From Chlorobium ferrooxidans DSM 13031 (lineage in GTDB: Bacteria > Bacteroidota > Chlorobiia > Chlorobiales > Chlorobiaceae), in the NCBI RefSeq assembly GCF_000168715.1, contig NZ_AASE01000002.1:124001-188000 (forward strand): a stretch of DNA of 64,000 bases. The letters run 5' to 3'. The notes below the pieces were generated by a model. That model was given only the letters and a program-made list of their open reading frames with translations. It was not told the DNA's origin and did not search any database. Positions within the stretch are counted from its first letter, which is position 1. The number at the start of each line of letters is the position of its first letter. Made by a program: the position numbers and the translations under genes. Below are positions 54,179 to 63,932 of this stretch, one piece after another.

Positions 54179-55322
54179 TCAAACCTCCTTTATGGAAAAG
54201 ATAAGCAAGATACTCGTCAGAAATTTTTTGAACCGAAAAGTCCTTTGCTCGATTCATGAGCAGCTCTCTGTCATGACTTGCGCTCAGGCTCAAAGCCATT
54301 GCGGATGCAAGAGCTGCGGCATCACCAACCGGAACAAGCCGTCCGTAGCGCCCATCTTCAAGAATCTCGGAGGGACCGCTCGGACAGTCGGTGCTGACCA
54401 CCGGAAGAGCGCATTCAAGTGCCTCTACTATCACATTTCCAAAACCCTCCCACTCAGAGGAAAGTACAAACAGATCTGCACTCCGGAAGAACGGGTAGGG
54501 ATCCACAACAAATCCCGGCAAAGCCACGCGCTCAGTCAACCCGAGCTGAGTAACCAGCTCTTCAAGCTCGTTTCTTGATGAGCCCTCCCCTAAAATAACA
54601 AGCTTTGCATTCAATGATTTCGGCAGCAGGGAAAATGCCTTGATCAGAGTCCTGAAATCTTTCTGGACAGAGAGCCTGCCGACAGCCAGGAGATGGAATG
54701 TAAATCCCTTTCCCCACAACCGGTCGGATGTATCGGATGATTCGCGAACCGGAGATATGCCGGTTGCTGCAGGATTGTAGATAACCTTGACCCTCTTTTC
54801 GGAAAGGTTGCCCAGGCGGCATAAATCATCCTTCACACCCTGTGACACTGTGATCACGCCGCTGGCAAGAGGATAGGTAAAACGGATGAGGTTTTTCAGA
54901 TAGCCCGGACGAACACGGTTCTGACCAAGATATGAATGGCTCAGATGCTCATGATCACTTAAAAAAAGAGAGCTCCTCCTTCCGGAAAGCAGCCATGAAA
55001 CAACCACAGCCGATGTCAGGGGCCACATTGCGCAAAGAATAACATCCGGTCGTGTTTTGCCAAGGTAGCTGGCCAGTTTCGTTATTGCATCCCTGATACG
55101 CTCTGCAGCCAGATCGGTAACGGTTATTTCCGGCCTTAAGAGCTCGATGAGTTCACCGCTCCTGCTAAGCAGAATAAACTCCACGCAGTAACCCCGCTCA
55201 ATCCAGTCATTGGCAAGATATACATGGAGACGTTCCGCACCTCCTCCCCCGAGATGGGGCAGGATGATCGAAATTGATCCTTTCGATTGAGCCGGAGTGC
55301 TGTCAGAAGGGTGTAACTGCAC
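54138..55322 (-). CDS. Glycosyltransferase family 4
   Basis: The 394-residue GT-B enzyme has SIILPHLGGGGAERLHVYLAN at the start, LAVGRLSVQKDF near 213, VILGEGSSRNELEELV and SSEWEGFGNVIVEALECALPVVSTD, the EX7E donor site. It is a standard inverting-or-retaining GT4 by sequence. It resembles enzymes adding hexoses or HexNAc in O-antigen assembly. It ends inside the next gene (41-nt overlap). Confidence 0.92.
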   Translation of the reverse strand: MQLHPSDSTPAQSKGSISIILPHLGGGGAERLHVYLANDWIERGYCVEFILLSRSGELIELLRPEITVTDLAAERIRDAITKLASYLGKTRPDVILCAMWPLTSAVVVSWLLSGRRSSLFLSDHEHLSHSYLGQNRVRPGYLKNLIRFTYPLASGVITVSQGVKDDLCRLGNLSEKRVKVIYNPAATGISPVRESSDTSDRLWGKGFTFHLLAVGRLSVQKDFRTLIKAFSLLPKSLNAKLVILGEGSSRNELEELVTQLGLTERVALPGFVVDPYPFFRSADLFVLSSEWEGFGNVIVEALECALPVVSTDCPSGPSEILEDGRYGRLVPVGDAAALASAMALSLSASHDRELLMNRAKDFSVQKISDEYLAYLFHKGGLIDSRSYKKLSDLR

Positions 55323-55399
55323 TTAGGGTAACTGTTGCAATCGAACGGTTTTTTTCGCAACTGTCGTGTCTGAACTCTCCTGCCTGTAGGTCACTGTTT

Positions 55400-56506
55400 C
55401 TATACTCTTTGTAAAATCGAACTGAGTTTTTCTGCAACCTCATCAGCATCTCCGGGGGAAAGTTCAGGATAGATTGGCAGACTCAATATTGCACCTGCAA
55501 AGTTTTCAGTTATCGGCAATCCGGCTGCGGGAAGGTGACAACAAACATCATAGCCGGCATGACTATGAGCCGGGACCGGATAATGAACTCCCGCTGCAAT
55601 GCCCGCCTCAACGAGGCTTGCCAAAAGCAAATCACGCTGATTGACTTCAATGACATAGAGGTGGTAGACATGACTTGTCTCCGGCCTCACTTTCGGCAGC
55701 TTTACGTTTTGAGCGGAAAGTGCTTTGTCATATAATGCGGCCAGCTCCCGGCGCCGGCTGTTATCAGCATCAAGATATTTAAGCTTCACGTTAAGTATGG
55801 CCGCCTGCACTTCATCGAGCCTGGAATTGAGACCCGGCTCTTCGGTACGCCGCTTGTCATTCCAGCCGTACTGGCGCAGCTGACGCACTCTAAATGCAAG
55901 TGCAGCATTACCCGTTACCACCATGCCTCCGTCTCCGATTGCTCCCAGATTTTTAGTCGGATAGAAGCTGAAACAGGCTGCATCTCCCATACTGCCAACC
56001 CGGTTGCCTTTATAGACCGCACCGGTTGCCTGGGCACAGTCTTCAATAACCGCCAGCCGATGCTCTTTGGCTATCTCCAGAATGGAACCCATGTCGGCAC
56101 ACTGCCCGTAGAGATGTACCGGGATTACAACCTTTGTTCTCACAGTAACAGCCCGGCGCATGGATTCAGGATCCATGGTATAGTAGACAGGATCAATATC
56201 AACCAGTACCGGCGTGGCACCGGTGGCGATAATGGCGGCAACCGTCGCAAGTGCCGTATGCGATACCGTGATAACCTCATCACCCGGGCCCACATCCAGT
56301 GCCCGCAGTGCAAGTATCAGAGCATCGGTGCCCGAATTCACGCCAACAGCATGCGAAACTCCGCAGTATGCAGCAAAATCACGCTCCAGTCTGTCAACTT
56401 CCGGACCAAGCACATAGTGACCGCCATCAAGAACCCGCGTTACCGCATCGACAATCTCATCGCGGCGAGACTGGAATTGAGCCAGGGGATTTGCGCAGGG
56501 AATCAT
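55400..56506 (-). CDS. DegT/DnrJ/EryC1/StrS-family aminotransferase
   Basis: The 368-residue PLP enzyme aminates a keto-sugar nucleotide. [29 protein letters not shown] and [16 protein letters not shown] with the PLP Lys are all present. The start at ATG 56506 makes a 4-nt ATGA overlap with the methyltransferase gene at 56503; 12 extra codons upstream are open but unlikely. An FdtA-like ketoisomerase is encoded at 58795, so a dTDP-3-amino-3,6-dideoxyhexose product (Fuc3N or Qui3N type) is a good hypothesis. Confidence 0.93.
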   Translation of the reverse strand: MIPCANPLAQFQSRRDEIVDAVTRVLDGGHYVLGPEVDRLERDFAAYCGVSHAVGVNSGTDALILALRALDVGPGDEVITVSHTALATVAAIIATGATPVLVDIDPVYYTMDPESMRRAVTVRTKVVIPVHLYGQCADMGSILEIAKEHRLAVIEDCAQATGAVYKGNRVGSMGDAACFSFYPTKNLGAIGDGGMVVTGNAALAFRVRQLRQYGWNDKRRTEEPGLNSRLDEVQAAILNVKLKYLDADNSRRRELAALYDKALSAQNVKLPKVRPETSHVYHLYVIEVNQRDLLLASLVEAGIAAGVHYPVPAHSHAGYDVCCHLPAAGLPITENFAGAILSLPIYPELSPGDADEVAEKLSSILQRV

Positions 56507-57726
56507 TCCAGAACCCTCACTTCGGGTACAAAGGTGATCCACTTGCCGCCATCAGCCGTGAACGCTCCCTCTTTCTCAAAAATCTCGACTGCGTGGTTCC
56601 ATGCAAACAGCAGCGCATAGTCCGGCGGATTCTGTTTAAACTCCTCATAGGGTCTGACCGGGATGTGGACACCCGGTGAGTACTTGCCCTGTTTGATGGG
56701 GGTTGTATCCGAAATAAACTCGATATGTTCGGGCCGGATTCCGCAGTAGTTCAGAACCGTTGTGCTTTTCGACGTTGCCCCGTAGCCCACAACCCGCTTT
56801 CCCTCCTGGTGGAGGCGTTCGAGAAGGCCGAAAAGTGCAGTACGTGAAGCCTCACAGTTCCTGCGGAACTGTTCGTAGGTCTCTGCCTTGTGCAGCCCCT
56901 GAGCGCGCTCCTTTTCAAGCAGTGCAGCAACATTCGGAGAGATTGCATGACTGCCTTTGGGCGCAAAAACATAACGCATTGAGCCGCCATGGGTTACCTG
57001 GGGCAGGACGTCAATCAGTTCCAGACCGTGCTGACCGAATGCCCAGGAGACAGAGGTTGCTGAAAAGATATAGACATGCTCGTCATAAATCTGGTCATAG
57101 GAGGTCTTGGCAATCATATCCCCCAGATAGGGATCCTCAAACATCAAGACGCCATCCGGCTTCAAAAGTTTTGCCATTCCTGCTGCGACGTTGTTGATAT
57201 CAGGAATGTGACACATCACATTGGCGCAAATGACCGCATCTGCATGTCCATATTCAGCGACAAGACGCTCGGCCAATTCGAGATTAAAGAATTCCGATAT
57301 GGTCTGAATGCCTTGTGCACGAGCTACATCGGCCACATTCTCAGAAGGTTCGACGCCTAAATGGCGATAACCGGCCTCCTTGAAATTGCGAAGCATAATG
57401 CCGTCATTGCTGCCAAGTTCAACGACAAAAGGGTCCTTTCGACCGGCAAAAAAACGCTCCATCACAAAGTCAGCATAGGCTTTGAAATGGATCTGCATAT
57501 GCTTTGAGAGACTGGAAAAAAAGGCATAGTTTTCATGGAACATGCGCTGGGCATCGGGCTGCTCGACCAGCTGAAAGGCACCGCAATGGTCACAGAATGC
57601 GACCTCCATCCTGAAAAAATACTCTTCGGCAAACTCTTCCTTCTTCAGAAAACCGTTGGCAATCGGCATGGGCCCGAAATCCATAAACGGCTCAATCTGA
57701 TGATTACAAACACGACAATTAAACAT
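56503..57726 (-). CDS. C-methyltransferase, TylC3/NovU-type
   Basis: The 407 residues have the zinc-binding N-terminus (CRVC at 4-7, CDHC near 46), the SAM motif [12 protein letters not shown], a VMCHIPD core and the C-terminal domain with [16 protein letters not shown] and SDTTPIKQG. All family motifs look intact, unlike the paralogue at 37697. It probably adds a branch methyl to a keto-sugar made in the amino-sugar module around it. The 118-bp gap upstream holds no clear promoter. Confidence 0.9.
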   Translation of the reverse strand: MFNCRVCNHQIEPFMDFGPMPIANGFLKKEEFAEEYFFRMEVAFCDHCGAFQLVEQPDAQRMFHENYAFFSSLSKHMQIHFKAYADFVMERFFAGRKDPFVVELGSNDGIMLRNFKEAGYRHLGVEPSENVADVARAQGIQTISEFFNLELAERLVAEYGHADAVICANVMCHIPDINNVAAGMAKLLKPDGVLMFEDPYLGDMIAKTSYDQIYDEHVYIFSATSVSWAFGQHGLELIDVLPQVTHGGSMRYVFAPKGSHAISPNVAALLEKERAQGLHKAETYEQFRRNCEASRTALFGLLERLHQEGKRVVGYGATSKSTTVLNYCGIRPEHIEFISDTTPIKQGKYSPGVHIPVRPYEEFKQNPPDYALLFAWNHAVEIFEKEGAFTADGGKWITFVPEVRVLE

Positions 57727-57844
57727 AGGTGTTCAACTAATTGGTTGATAAAAAATGATACGAATGAGAGTGCTGCCCTTCAGACAAACCCGGATATATC
57801 AGAGAATTACCGTTTGTGCGTCAGGCCGGATTATGGTCATGCTT

Positions 57845-58780
57845 CTACTGATTAGCATTTCGCAGGAGTGAAATGGTCTCGCCTACACCCCGCCGCAAAT
57901 CGCCGGCAAACACAAATCCCGTCGACAAAAACCGTTCACATGAAACTTCGTAGGAGAGCTGGTTCATAATCTGGTTGTCCACGAAGGAGACCTGCAAGTC
58001 CGGCACGAACTCACGAATCGTATCGACAATCTGGCGAACGGTTGCGTTATGCGTCAAAATATTGTAGATGCGTCCGTCAAAAAGGTCATTCCTGATGATA
58101 TATGCAAGTGCCCGGGACGCATCAAAGAGATCAAGGTATGGCCGCTTCTGATCATAGGCCGTACTCCAGACTGTAATCGGCATTCCCATGACCGCCTGCC
58201 AGCAGAACTTGTTGACCGCTGTATGAAACCGCATGCCCGGCGATGCGCCGAAGATGGTGCCGAACCGGCAGGAGATTGATTTGAGACCTTTTCCGACGTG
58301 CAGATCTCTCACCATCTGCTCTTCTTTCAGTTTTGTCAGCGCATAGGGACTCTGTGGTTTCAGCTCCTCTTCAGAACAGTCCTCCGCAACCACCGCGTTC
58401 TGGGTACCATAAACGCTCGTTGAAGAGAGCGCTATCAAACGGGCACCGGTTTCCACACAGGCCGAGGCCACCTTGAGCGTTGCCTGATAGTTATTTGCCT
58501 CCAGCTGTGCAGCTTTGTCAAAACTTCCCGCGGCATCAGTAATAGCGGCCAGATGAATAACTGCCTGAGCACCCTCCAGAACCGGTCTGAGGTCAAGAGA
58601 GGTGACATCACCCTCAATAAAACGGTAAGTGCCTGTTGATGGAAGATTAAAAAGCGATGGAAAGCGCTGTGTCATCATATTGTCGATCATGACAATCTCG
58701 GCACCGGGAAATTGAAGAGCCAGATCACGGACGACATAAGAACCGATATGACCGATAGCGCCAGTAACTACTAATTTCAT
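57845..58780 (-). CDS. NAD-dependent epimerase/dehydratase
   Basis: The 311-residue extended SDR has VTGAIGHIGSYVVRDL at the cofactor site, SSTSVYGT and YALTK. CRFGTIFGASPGMRFHTAVN is the same substrate-loop type as in 45621-46562, so the two are paralogues in function or origin. It lies between the C-methyltransferase and ketoisomerase genes and probably acts on their intermediate. The sugar is unknown. Confidence 0.9.
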   Translation of the reverse strand: MKLVVTGAIGHIGSYVVRDLALQFPGAEIVMIDNMMTQRFPSLFNLPSTGTYRFIEGDVTSLDLRPVLEGAQAVIHLAAITDAAGSFDKAAQLEANNYQATLKVASACVETGARLIALSSTSVYGTQNAVVAEDCSEEELKPQSPYALTKLKEEQMVRDLHVGKGLKSISCRFGTIFGASPGMRFHTAVNKFCWQAVMGMPITVWSTAYDQKRPYLDLFDASRALAYIIRNDLFDGRIYNILTHNATVRQIVDTIREFVPDLQVSFVDNQIMNQLSYEVSCERFLSTGFVFAGDLRRGVGETISLLRNANQ

Positions 58781-58794
58781 GAGCTTGTAAACGT

Positions 58795-59226
58795 TTAGTT
58801 TTCTTTATTTTCAGGATGAGCCCGTCTGAAAGCCAGATAATCCGAGTAGTCACGAATATAGTCTTCGACTTCATATGGGCGATCACACAGCACGGTCAGA
58901 GCCGAACCCGGTGTAGTGTATGTCTGGGTTGACCAGATCCCTGGCGGAACCAGCAAACCGATATTGGGATGATCAAGGGTAAAGCCTGCCGTTTCAGTGC
59001 CGTCATCACACAACACATCAACTACCCCCCGGGGGCAGGTTAAAAACTGGGCACATGCACGATGGGCATGCTGTCCGCGAATTGCGCCAACAGGGGCTCT
59101 GACCACAAAAACCCTGGCAATTGCAAACGGTACATTAATGAGACCTTCCATAACAACCAGATCACCATTATCTTCAAAATAGTGTGGAAGATTTATGATT
59201 TTTACTGCATCGAGGGAATAAAACAT
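58795..59226 (-). CDS. FdtA/QdtA-like dTDP-sugar 3,4-ketoisomerase
   Basis: The 143-residue cupin has RGQHAHRACAQFL with the catalytic His pair H53 and H55, PPGIWSTQTYT, and an EVEDYIRDYSDYLAF ending. These are hallmarks of the FdtA/QdtA/WxcM group, which moves the keto group from C4 to C3 of dTDP-4-keto-6-deoxyglucose before transamination. That fits the DegT aminotransferase at 55400. dTDP-glucose 4,6-dehydratase, needed first, is not in the window. Confidence 0.88.
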   Translation of the reverse strand: MFYSLDAVKIINLPHYFEDNGDLVVMEGLINVPFAIARVFVVRAPVGAIRGQHAHRACAQFLTCPRGVVDVLCDDGTETAGFTLDHPNIGLLVPPGIWSTQTYTTPGSALTVLCDRPYEVEDYIRDYSDYLAFRRAHPENKEN

Positions 59227-59254
59227 CCTGTTACGTCTATTTTCTTGTTTGGTG

Positions 59255-60232
59255 TTATAACCTGTTTTTTTCTTGTTGACACCCTGATACCAGCATTTTT
59301 ACACCATCTTCAATGCTCACAAGAGGCTCCCAGCCTGCAGCCTTGGAGAACTTCTCATTCTGTGCAATGAAATTCCTGAATTCAATCGGGTCGGTTCCTG
59401 AAGGCCACATAATACTCTCAAGAGCAACCCGTTTTCCGGTGACTTGTTCAGCCTGATCAACAACCAGTTCAAATGCTCTCCTCAACGTTGTACCGACTCC
59501 GCTGCCGATATTGAATACCTCTCCCTGAATGCCCGAAACAGCACCGGCAAGCAAAATAGCACGAACCACATCATCAAGAAAAACATAATCGCGAATATAA
59601 TTTCCGTCTCCGTAAAGGGATATGTTTTGACCCTGAAGCGCACGCAATGCAACCCTGTTCAAAATACCCCGGTCAGGTGATGAACTGACACTTGAACTCG
59701 GACCATAGACGTTTGCGAGTCTCAGGGATACCGAATCGAACAGACCAAGCCGTGTTGCCTGTGTTAATTGCTGCTCTGCAAACAGTTTGTGTATATCATA
59801 TACGGTAACCGGATTCGGCGTCTGCGTTTCAGAAACAGGAAGACACGTCGTCAGACCATACAGCGTGACTGTAGAAGTAAAAATCACTCTTGGTTTGCGA
59901 TCGAGTTCCCTTGCAGCTCTTATGAGATGGTTTATCGGAAGAAGTGTGGAGTTCAGACTTTCAGACGGATCCTTTGTGGCGGCATAAATACTGGTGTTTC
60001 CGCCAAGGTGATAGATGATGTCAGAGTCAGAAACAATTTTATGCCAGGTATCATAGGTGCAGATATCTCCTGTCAGTTGCCGTACATATTTTTTTTGCGG
60101 CAGCTCTCTGCGGCTGACAGTGAAAATGTTGTCTGAATATTTCGATAATTCTTCAACAAGGAGTGAACCTATATAGCCGCCGGCACCTGTAACAGCTATT
60201 TTTTTATTCCTTAACAGCTCTAGGACTTGCAT
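59255..60232 (-). CDS. NAD-dependent epimerase/dehydratase
   Basis: The 325-residue extended SDR has VTGAGGYIGSLLVEEL, FTSTVTLYGL with the catalytic Thr/Ser position, YDIHK for the Tyr-Lys pair and RLANVYGPSSS. It overlaps the methyltransferase gene (60220) by 13 nt. It could be a UDP- or dTDP-sugar epimerase. The neighbouring RmlC and FdtA-like enzymes point to a dTDP sugar (inference). Confidence 0.9.
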   Translation of the reverse strand: MQVLELLRNKKIAVTGAGGYIGSLLVEELSKYSDNIFTVSRRELPQKKYVRQLTGDICTYDTWHKIVSDSDIIYHLGGNTSIYAATKDPSESLNSTLLPINHLIRAARELDRKPRVIFTSTVTLYGLTTCLPVSETQTPNPVTVYDIHKLFAEQQLTQATRLGLFDSVSLRLANVYGPSSSVSSSPDRGILNRVALRALQGQNISLYGDGNYIRDYVFLDDVVRAILLAGAVSGIQGEVFNIGSGVGTTLRRAFELVVDQAEQVTGKRVALESIMWPSGTDPIEFRNFIAQNEKFSKAAGWEPLVSIEDGVKMLVSGCQQEKNRL

Positions 60233-61014
60233 ACACTTTTTTTCTGTAACAGCAAATGTAAGGTTTGTTTGACTCTGTATTGCTCAGGGAAATTATCCAT
60301 TGGCAGTGTATCATCGAAATGCAGCCTGCGGGAACCTGCATAACTTTTCATTTTCAACTTATAGCCAATTGAGTCCAATACTTCAATCAGCTCATCAAAA
60401 TTGATAAACCAGTGAGGAATTTTACTGTCATAATAATTTTGCAGTGAAACAAAAGCAGGGTTGGAACCGGCAAATACATCAGATAACAAAATATATTCCG
60501 AATTATAAGCAGCTAAATCAGTCAACAAATTTGCCCAGTGCTCAATGTATTGCAATGAAGATGCCACATAGACAAGATTATACTGTTCTGATTGAGGCAG
60601 TGCGGACAGATACTTGACCTTTCCGGCATGCAATGCACTTGCAGACTCAATTATTTCAGGGACTTCCACAATTGTATAGTCTATTGAGTCCATATCATTT
60701 TCAACACTTTCCAGTAGTGTCATATATCCTATACCAAACCCGCCGCCAAAATCAAGAATTTTGATATTTTCATAATTGCTCAGCATCATTGCCACTGTAA
60801 TAGGCAACAGGGTACTTCTTTGTTTATGAAACTGTGGAATCGGGATCCCCTCGCAAAGCGAATGACAGCATTCTTTTGCCGCAGTCAATGATCGCTGATG
60901 ATAGACATCACCACCAAAACCGGACCCACATGCATTCTTTTCTGCATCCTGCCATGAATCATATATCCCTTCCCAAATATTAAACAGCTTTCGCTTATTT
61001 TCTGTCAAGGTCAT
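60220..61014 (-). CDS. Methyltransferase, TIGR04325-like
   Basis: The 264-residue protein has FNIWEGIYDSWQDA near the start, KILDFGGGFGIGYMTLL as motif I, and LVYVASSLQYIEHWANLL. These match my recollection of the TIGR04325 family of putative methyltransferases in capsule loci. ATG 61014 is preferred because the open frame extends 35 more codons into the rfbC gene. It is AT-rich like its neighbours to the right. Confidence 0.8.
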   Translation of the reverse strand: MTLTENKRKLFNIWEGIYDSWQDAEKNACGSGFGGDVYHQRSLTAAKECCHSLCEGIPIPQFHKQRSTLLPITVAMMLSNYENIKILDFGGGFGIGYMTLLESVENDMDSIDYTIVEVPEIIESASALHAGKVKYLSALPQSEQYNLVYVASSLQYIEHWANLLTDLAAYNSEYILLSDVFAGSNPAFVSLQNYYDSKIPHWFINFDELIEVLDSIGYKLKMKSYAGSRRLHFDDTLPMDNFPEQYRVKQTLHLLLQKKSVCKS

Positions 61015-61046
61015 ATTTTCGCTCTTTATTGTTACCTCTGTATTTA

Positions 61047-61580
61047 TTATAAAAACAAATCTTTCAGGCGCGGATAGGAAGCATCTCTCGGAGTGATTAT
61101 TGGAGAGTTCATCGGCCATTTAATTCCAACATCGGGATCATTCCAGAACAAACCGCCTTCATCGCCTGCATCGTATTCACAAGTAACCTTGTAATGGAGA
61201 TCCGCCCAGTCACTGAAAACATAAAAGCCATGGGCAAAACCGGGTGACATGTAAATCTGTCTTGGCCCGATGTCAGAAAGCTCTGCTCCGAACCACTGCC
61301 CGAATGTTGAAGATGCCGGCCGTATATCAACGCACACATCATAAATATGACCACGTAAAACCGTCAACAACTGTGCTTGCGGCCTTTTCACCTGAAAGTG
61401 CATGCCCCTGAGAACACCTTTGACTGATCGCGATTGATTGTCCTGCAGAAATTTATCCGCAATACCCGCCTTGCGATATCTTGTTTCCTGATAGGTTTCA
61501 AGAAAGAATCCACGGTCGTCAGTATAACATCGGGGCTCTATCACATACAATCCATCAAGAGGTGTTGTGGTTATCTTCAT
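61047..61580 (-). CDS. rfbC: dTDP-4-dehydrorhamnose 3,5-epimerase (RmlC), second copy
   Basis: The 177-residue RmlC has RGMHFQ with the catalytic His region, VDIRPASSTFGQW, YMSPGFAHGFYVFSDWADLHYK and WNDPDVGIKWP. It shares the fold and motifs but not close identity with the copy at 7890-8489. It lies in an AT-rich cluster with the amino-sugar genes, so a substrate other than the rhamnose intermediate, such as a C3/C5 epimer of a dTDP-keto sugar, is possible. Confidence 0.94.
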   Translation of the reverse strand: MKITTTPLDGLYVIEPRCYTDDRGFFLETYQETRYRKAGIADKFLQDNQSRSVKGVLRGMHFQVKRPQAQLLTVLRGHIYDVCVDIRPASSTFGQWFGAELSDIGPRQIYMSPGFAHGFYVFSDWADLHYKVTCEYDAGDEGGLFWNDPDVGIKWPMNSPIITPRDASYPRLKDLFL

Positions 61581-61616
61581 ATGTTCAGCAAATCAGATTT
61601 TTCTTTAAATAAATCC

Positions 61617-62774
61617 TCAAACAACATTATCCCGCAATTTGGTTTTCTGCTTTTCATCAATATCCACAATTTCTCCGCAACTGGCACTGATCTCATTTAT
61701 ATACTTGAATAGATCCCTGTATTCACCATTCTGCAGAGAGGTAAAATCAGTCCTGTACTTATCAGCATTGCGGCTATTATAAGATCCGAAAACCAATTTA
61801 ATAATGTTTCCTATCAGATCAGACTTATAAATATGCTTAAATATTTTCGAGGTTACAGTATACCCTTCGAAAGAGAGCGATTCTATATCTCTTTTAACAA
61901 CAGAATCAGTATAATCTGTTCTGTCACAGGAATTTTTTATAATAGCTTTAAGTAATCTGACCACTTCGGAGCGATAGTAATCAGTTGCCATTATTTTTTT
62001 CATATAAAAGAGCGCCCGCTTTTTTATATATACATCAACTTTGTCATCATTGATTATCTCAACATATCTTGACATCATCACAACAACATGTGCATAATCA
62101 AGATTCTTTCGCGCTGCACTAATTGACTTTTTATGCGCAGTAAAAAAAGCACCGGGTATGGATAAATATGCAAAATGGTATCGAGCCATAGCCCGCAGTA
62201 TATACCGCATATCATAAGCTATATCATATCTGTCGTCCATATCCAGATAAACATTTGCAACCTCTTTCCGGAATACCATTGCAGTCCAGTCATAAGGAAT
62301 TTCACCTGCATGGAATGCATCAAATCTCATATTGTCGCGAAATAGTTTAAGACTATTATCGGATTTAGTATGATTAGCCAATTCCCTGTTCTCATCTATA
62401 TATATCGTATTTGTAACGACAAACATAATATCAGGATTTTCATCAAGAACCTGTATTGCCTTTTCATAGAAATTCTCGGAAAGGAAATCGTCGTCGCTTA
62501 AAACAGAAAAATATGGGGTATTTATTGACTGGAAAGCATACCTGTAGTTAGCTATAAGTCCTAAATTTTTACTGTGGCAATGATATTTGATTCTCAGATC
62601 ATTCTGTTGCAATTCAGAAACAACATTTTCTGTATGATCACCCGATGCATCATCAAAAACACAAATCTGCAAGTCACGGTATGTCTGACGCAGCACACTT
62701 GTTATGGCTCTCCGTAAATATTCCGGACGTTTATAGGTTGGAAGTAATGCCGTAATCTGAGGATTGACAGTCAT
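61617..62774 (-). CDS. Glycosyltransferase family 2
   Basis: The 385-residue GT-A enzyme has TALLPTYKRPEYLRRAITS, ICVFDDASGDHTE near 37 and SVLSDDDFLSENFYEKA near 93 (DXD site). A long C-terminal region rich in Tyr and Lys follows. The gene is strongly AT-rich (18 of 60 bases are G/C in the line at 62341, against 31 of 60 at 42961), which suggests recent acquisition. Donor unknown. Confidence 0.9.
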   Translation of the reverse strand: MTVNPQITALLPTYKRPEYLRRAITSVLRQTYRDLQICVFDDASGDHTENVVSELQQNDLRIKYHCHSKNLGLIANYRYAFQSINTPYFSVLSDDDFLSENFYEKAIQVLDENPDIMFVVTNTIYIDENRELANHTKSDNSLKLFRDNMRFDAFHAGEIPYDWTAMVFRKEVANVYLDMDDRYDIAYDMRYILRAMARYHFAYLSIPGAFFTAHKKSISAARKNLDYAHVVVMMSRYVEIINDDKVDVYIKKRALFYMKKIMATDYYRSEVVRLLKAIIKNSCDRTDYTDSVVKRDIESLSFEGYTVTSKIFKHIYKSDLIGNIIKLVFGSYNSRNADKYRTDFTSLQNGEYRDLFKYINEISASCGEIVDIDEKQKTKLRDNVV

Positions 62775-62854
62775 ATCACATTTATAGTTATCACTTTTCT
62801 AAAAAAGAGCTGAATCACATACCTCAAGTTGCATCCTGACCTCTCGGGCTTTGG

Positions 62855-63811
62855 TCATACACTCCTGACATAGCGGTTCACCCTTCTCAAGCCCCCGGTA
62901 ACATACCCTTTTATCTGACCTTCAACTGTCCAGCCCAATACTTTTTTTAAATCTTTATCACCAAGCATCCATTTTTTACCAAGGATTTGTTCGCCATAGG
63001 AAACATCCTTACGCCCTTTGGCGGGATGGCCCGGAAATAACCATGGATATCTCCCCTTAACGTATGACTCTTTTTGTGACTCGATCAGATGATTATAATA
63101 ACTCTCACTGTATTCATGAACATTTCCAGCAGCCGTTATCATATTATTGTCATACATATGATATGGCCCGCAAATTGAGACTGTACAGCCGCAATAGAGT
63201 GCATAGGCAATATGGCTTCCTATACAGTTACTTGTCACATAATCAGCGAACTCGAGCATTCTCCGCATTCTGGCCAGAGCATTCATATCATCCGGCCTTG
63301 CGCCTATAACCGGGATAAGATCTCTTTTTTTAATATCATCCTGTAAGTCCGGAGAGTTATCATACCAGTATATACTGACATAGACATCCGAAAAATCCCT
63401 CCTTACTGAATGCAAATAATCGAGATAGTCCAGATGTGATTTTTTCAGCTTCGCACTCTCCGTAGAGTGGGGCAAAAACGCAAGCAGGGTTTTATCTCTG
63501 CGGGCTATGCCCTGCTCGGGTACATAAATCAACGGCAACCCCCCAAGCACACAATTGGTGTACCCTTTTGAATCAACCACCTGCTTTTCATGTTCACTGG
63601 CAACCACAATGGAAAGTGATTTTCTCTGCCCCCGCCCGCCAACAAATATTTCTATATATGGATCATTCCATATCCAGCCATGCAGCCAGTTTGCAAAGCT
63701 TAATGGAGCAAAAGTAATTCCTGTTTTTTTGGCGATGACACCTGAAAATCCATATCGATCGCAAGCATTTCTGAGTTTTTGAATCCTGATTTCGGGCAAT
63801 ATATTATTCAT
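62855..63811 (-). CDS. Unrecognised polysaccharide-locus protein, possibly GT-B-like
   Basis: The protein has 318 residues and no family that I recognise with confidence. The first half (1-115) contains WLHGWIWND and PLIYVPEQGI. The second half has LLAFLPHSTES, VYVSIYWYDN, and near residue 205 CIGSHIAYALYCGCTVSICGPYH. That last stretch resembles the donor-site loop where glycosyltransferases or capsule export proteins recognise a substrate. There is no signal peptide or membrane segment. It is AT-rich. A glycosyltransferase role is a guess. Confidence 0.55.
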   Translation of the reverse strand: MNNILPEIRIQKLRNACDRYGFSGVIAKKTGITFAPLSFANWLHGWIWNDPYIEIFVGGRGQRKSLSIVVASEHEKQVVDSKGYTNCVLGGLPLIYVPEQGIARRDKTLLAFLPHSTESAKLKKSHLDYLDYLHSVRRDFSDVYVSIYWYDNSPDLQDDIKKRDLIPVIGARPDDMNALARMRRMLEFADYVTSNCIGSHIAYALYCGCTVSICGPYHMYDNNMITAAGNVHEYSESYYNHLIESQKESYVKGRYPWLFPGHPAKGRKDVSYGEQILGKKWMLGDKDLKKVLGWTVEGQIKGYVTGGLRRVNRYVRSV

Positions 63812-63932
63812 ACAGATATCCTGCTAAAACAACCCATAAAACAACATCCCGCAAACTTACGGTATATTGTTTTTATTAATGCAATTATCATTAAGTGCGA
63901 GGCCGTGCATTTGATTTTTGGGGTTGGCAAAA

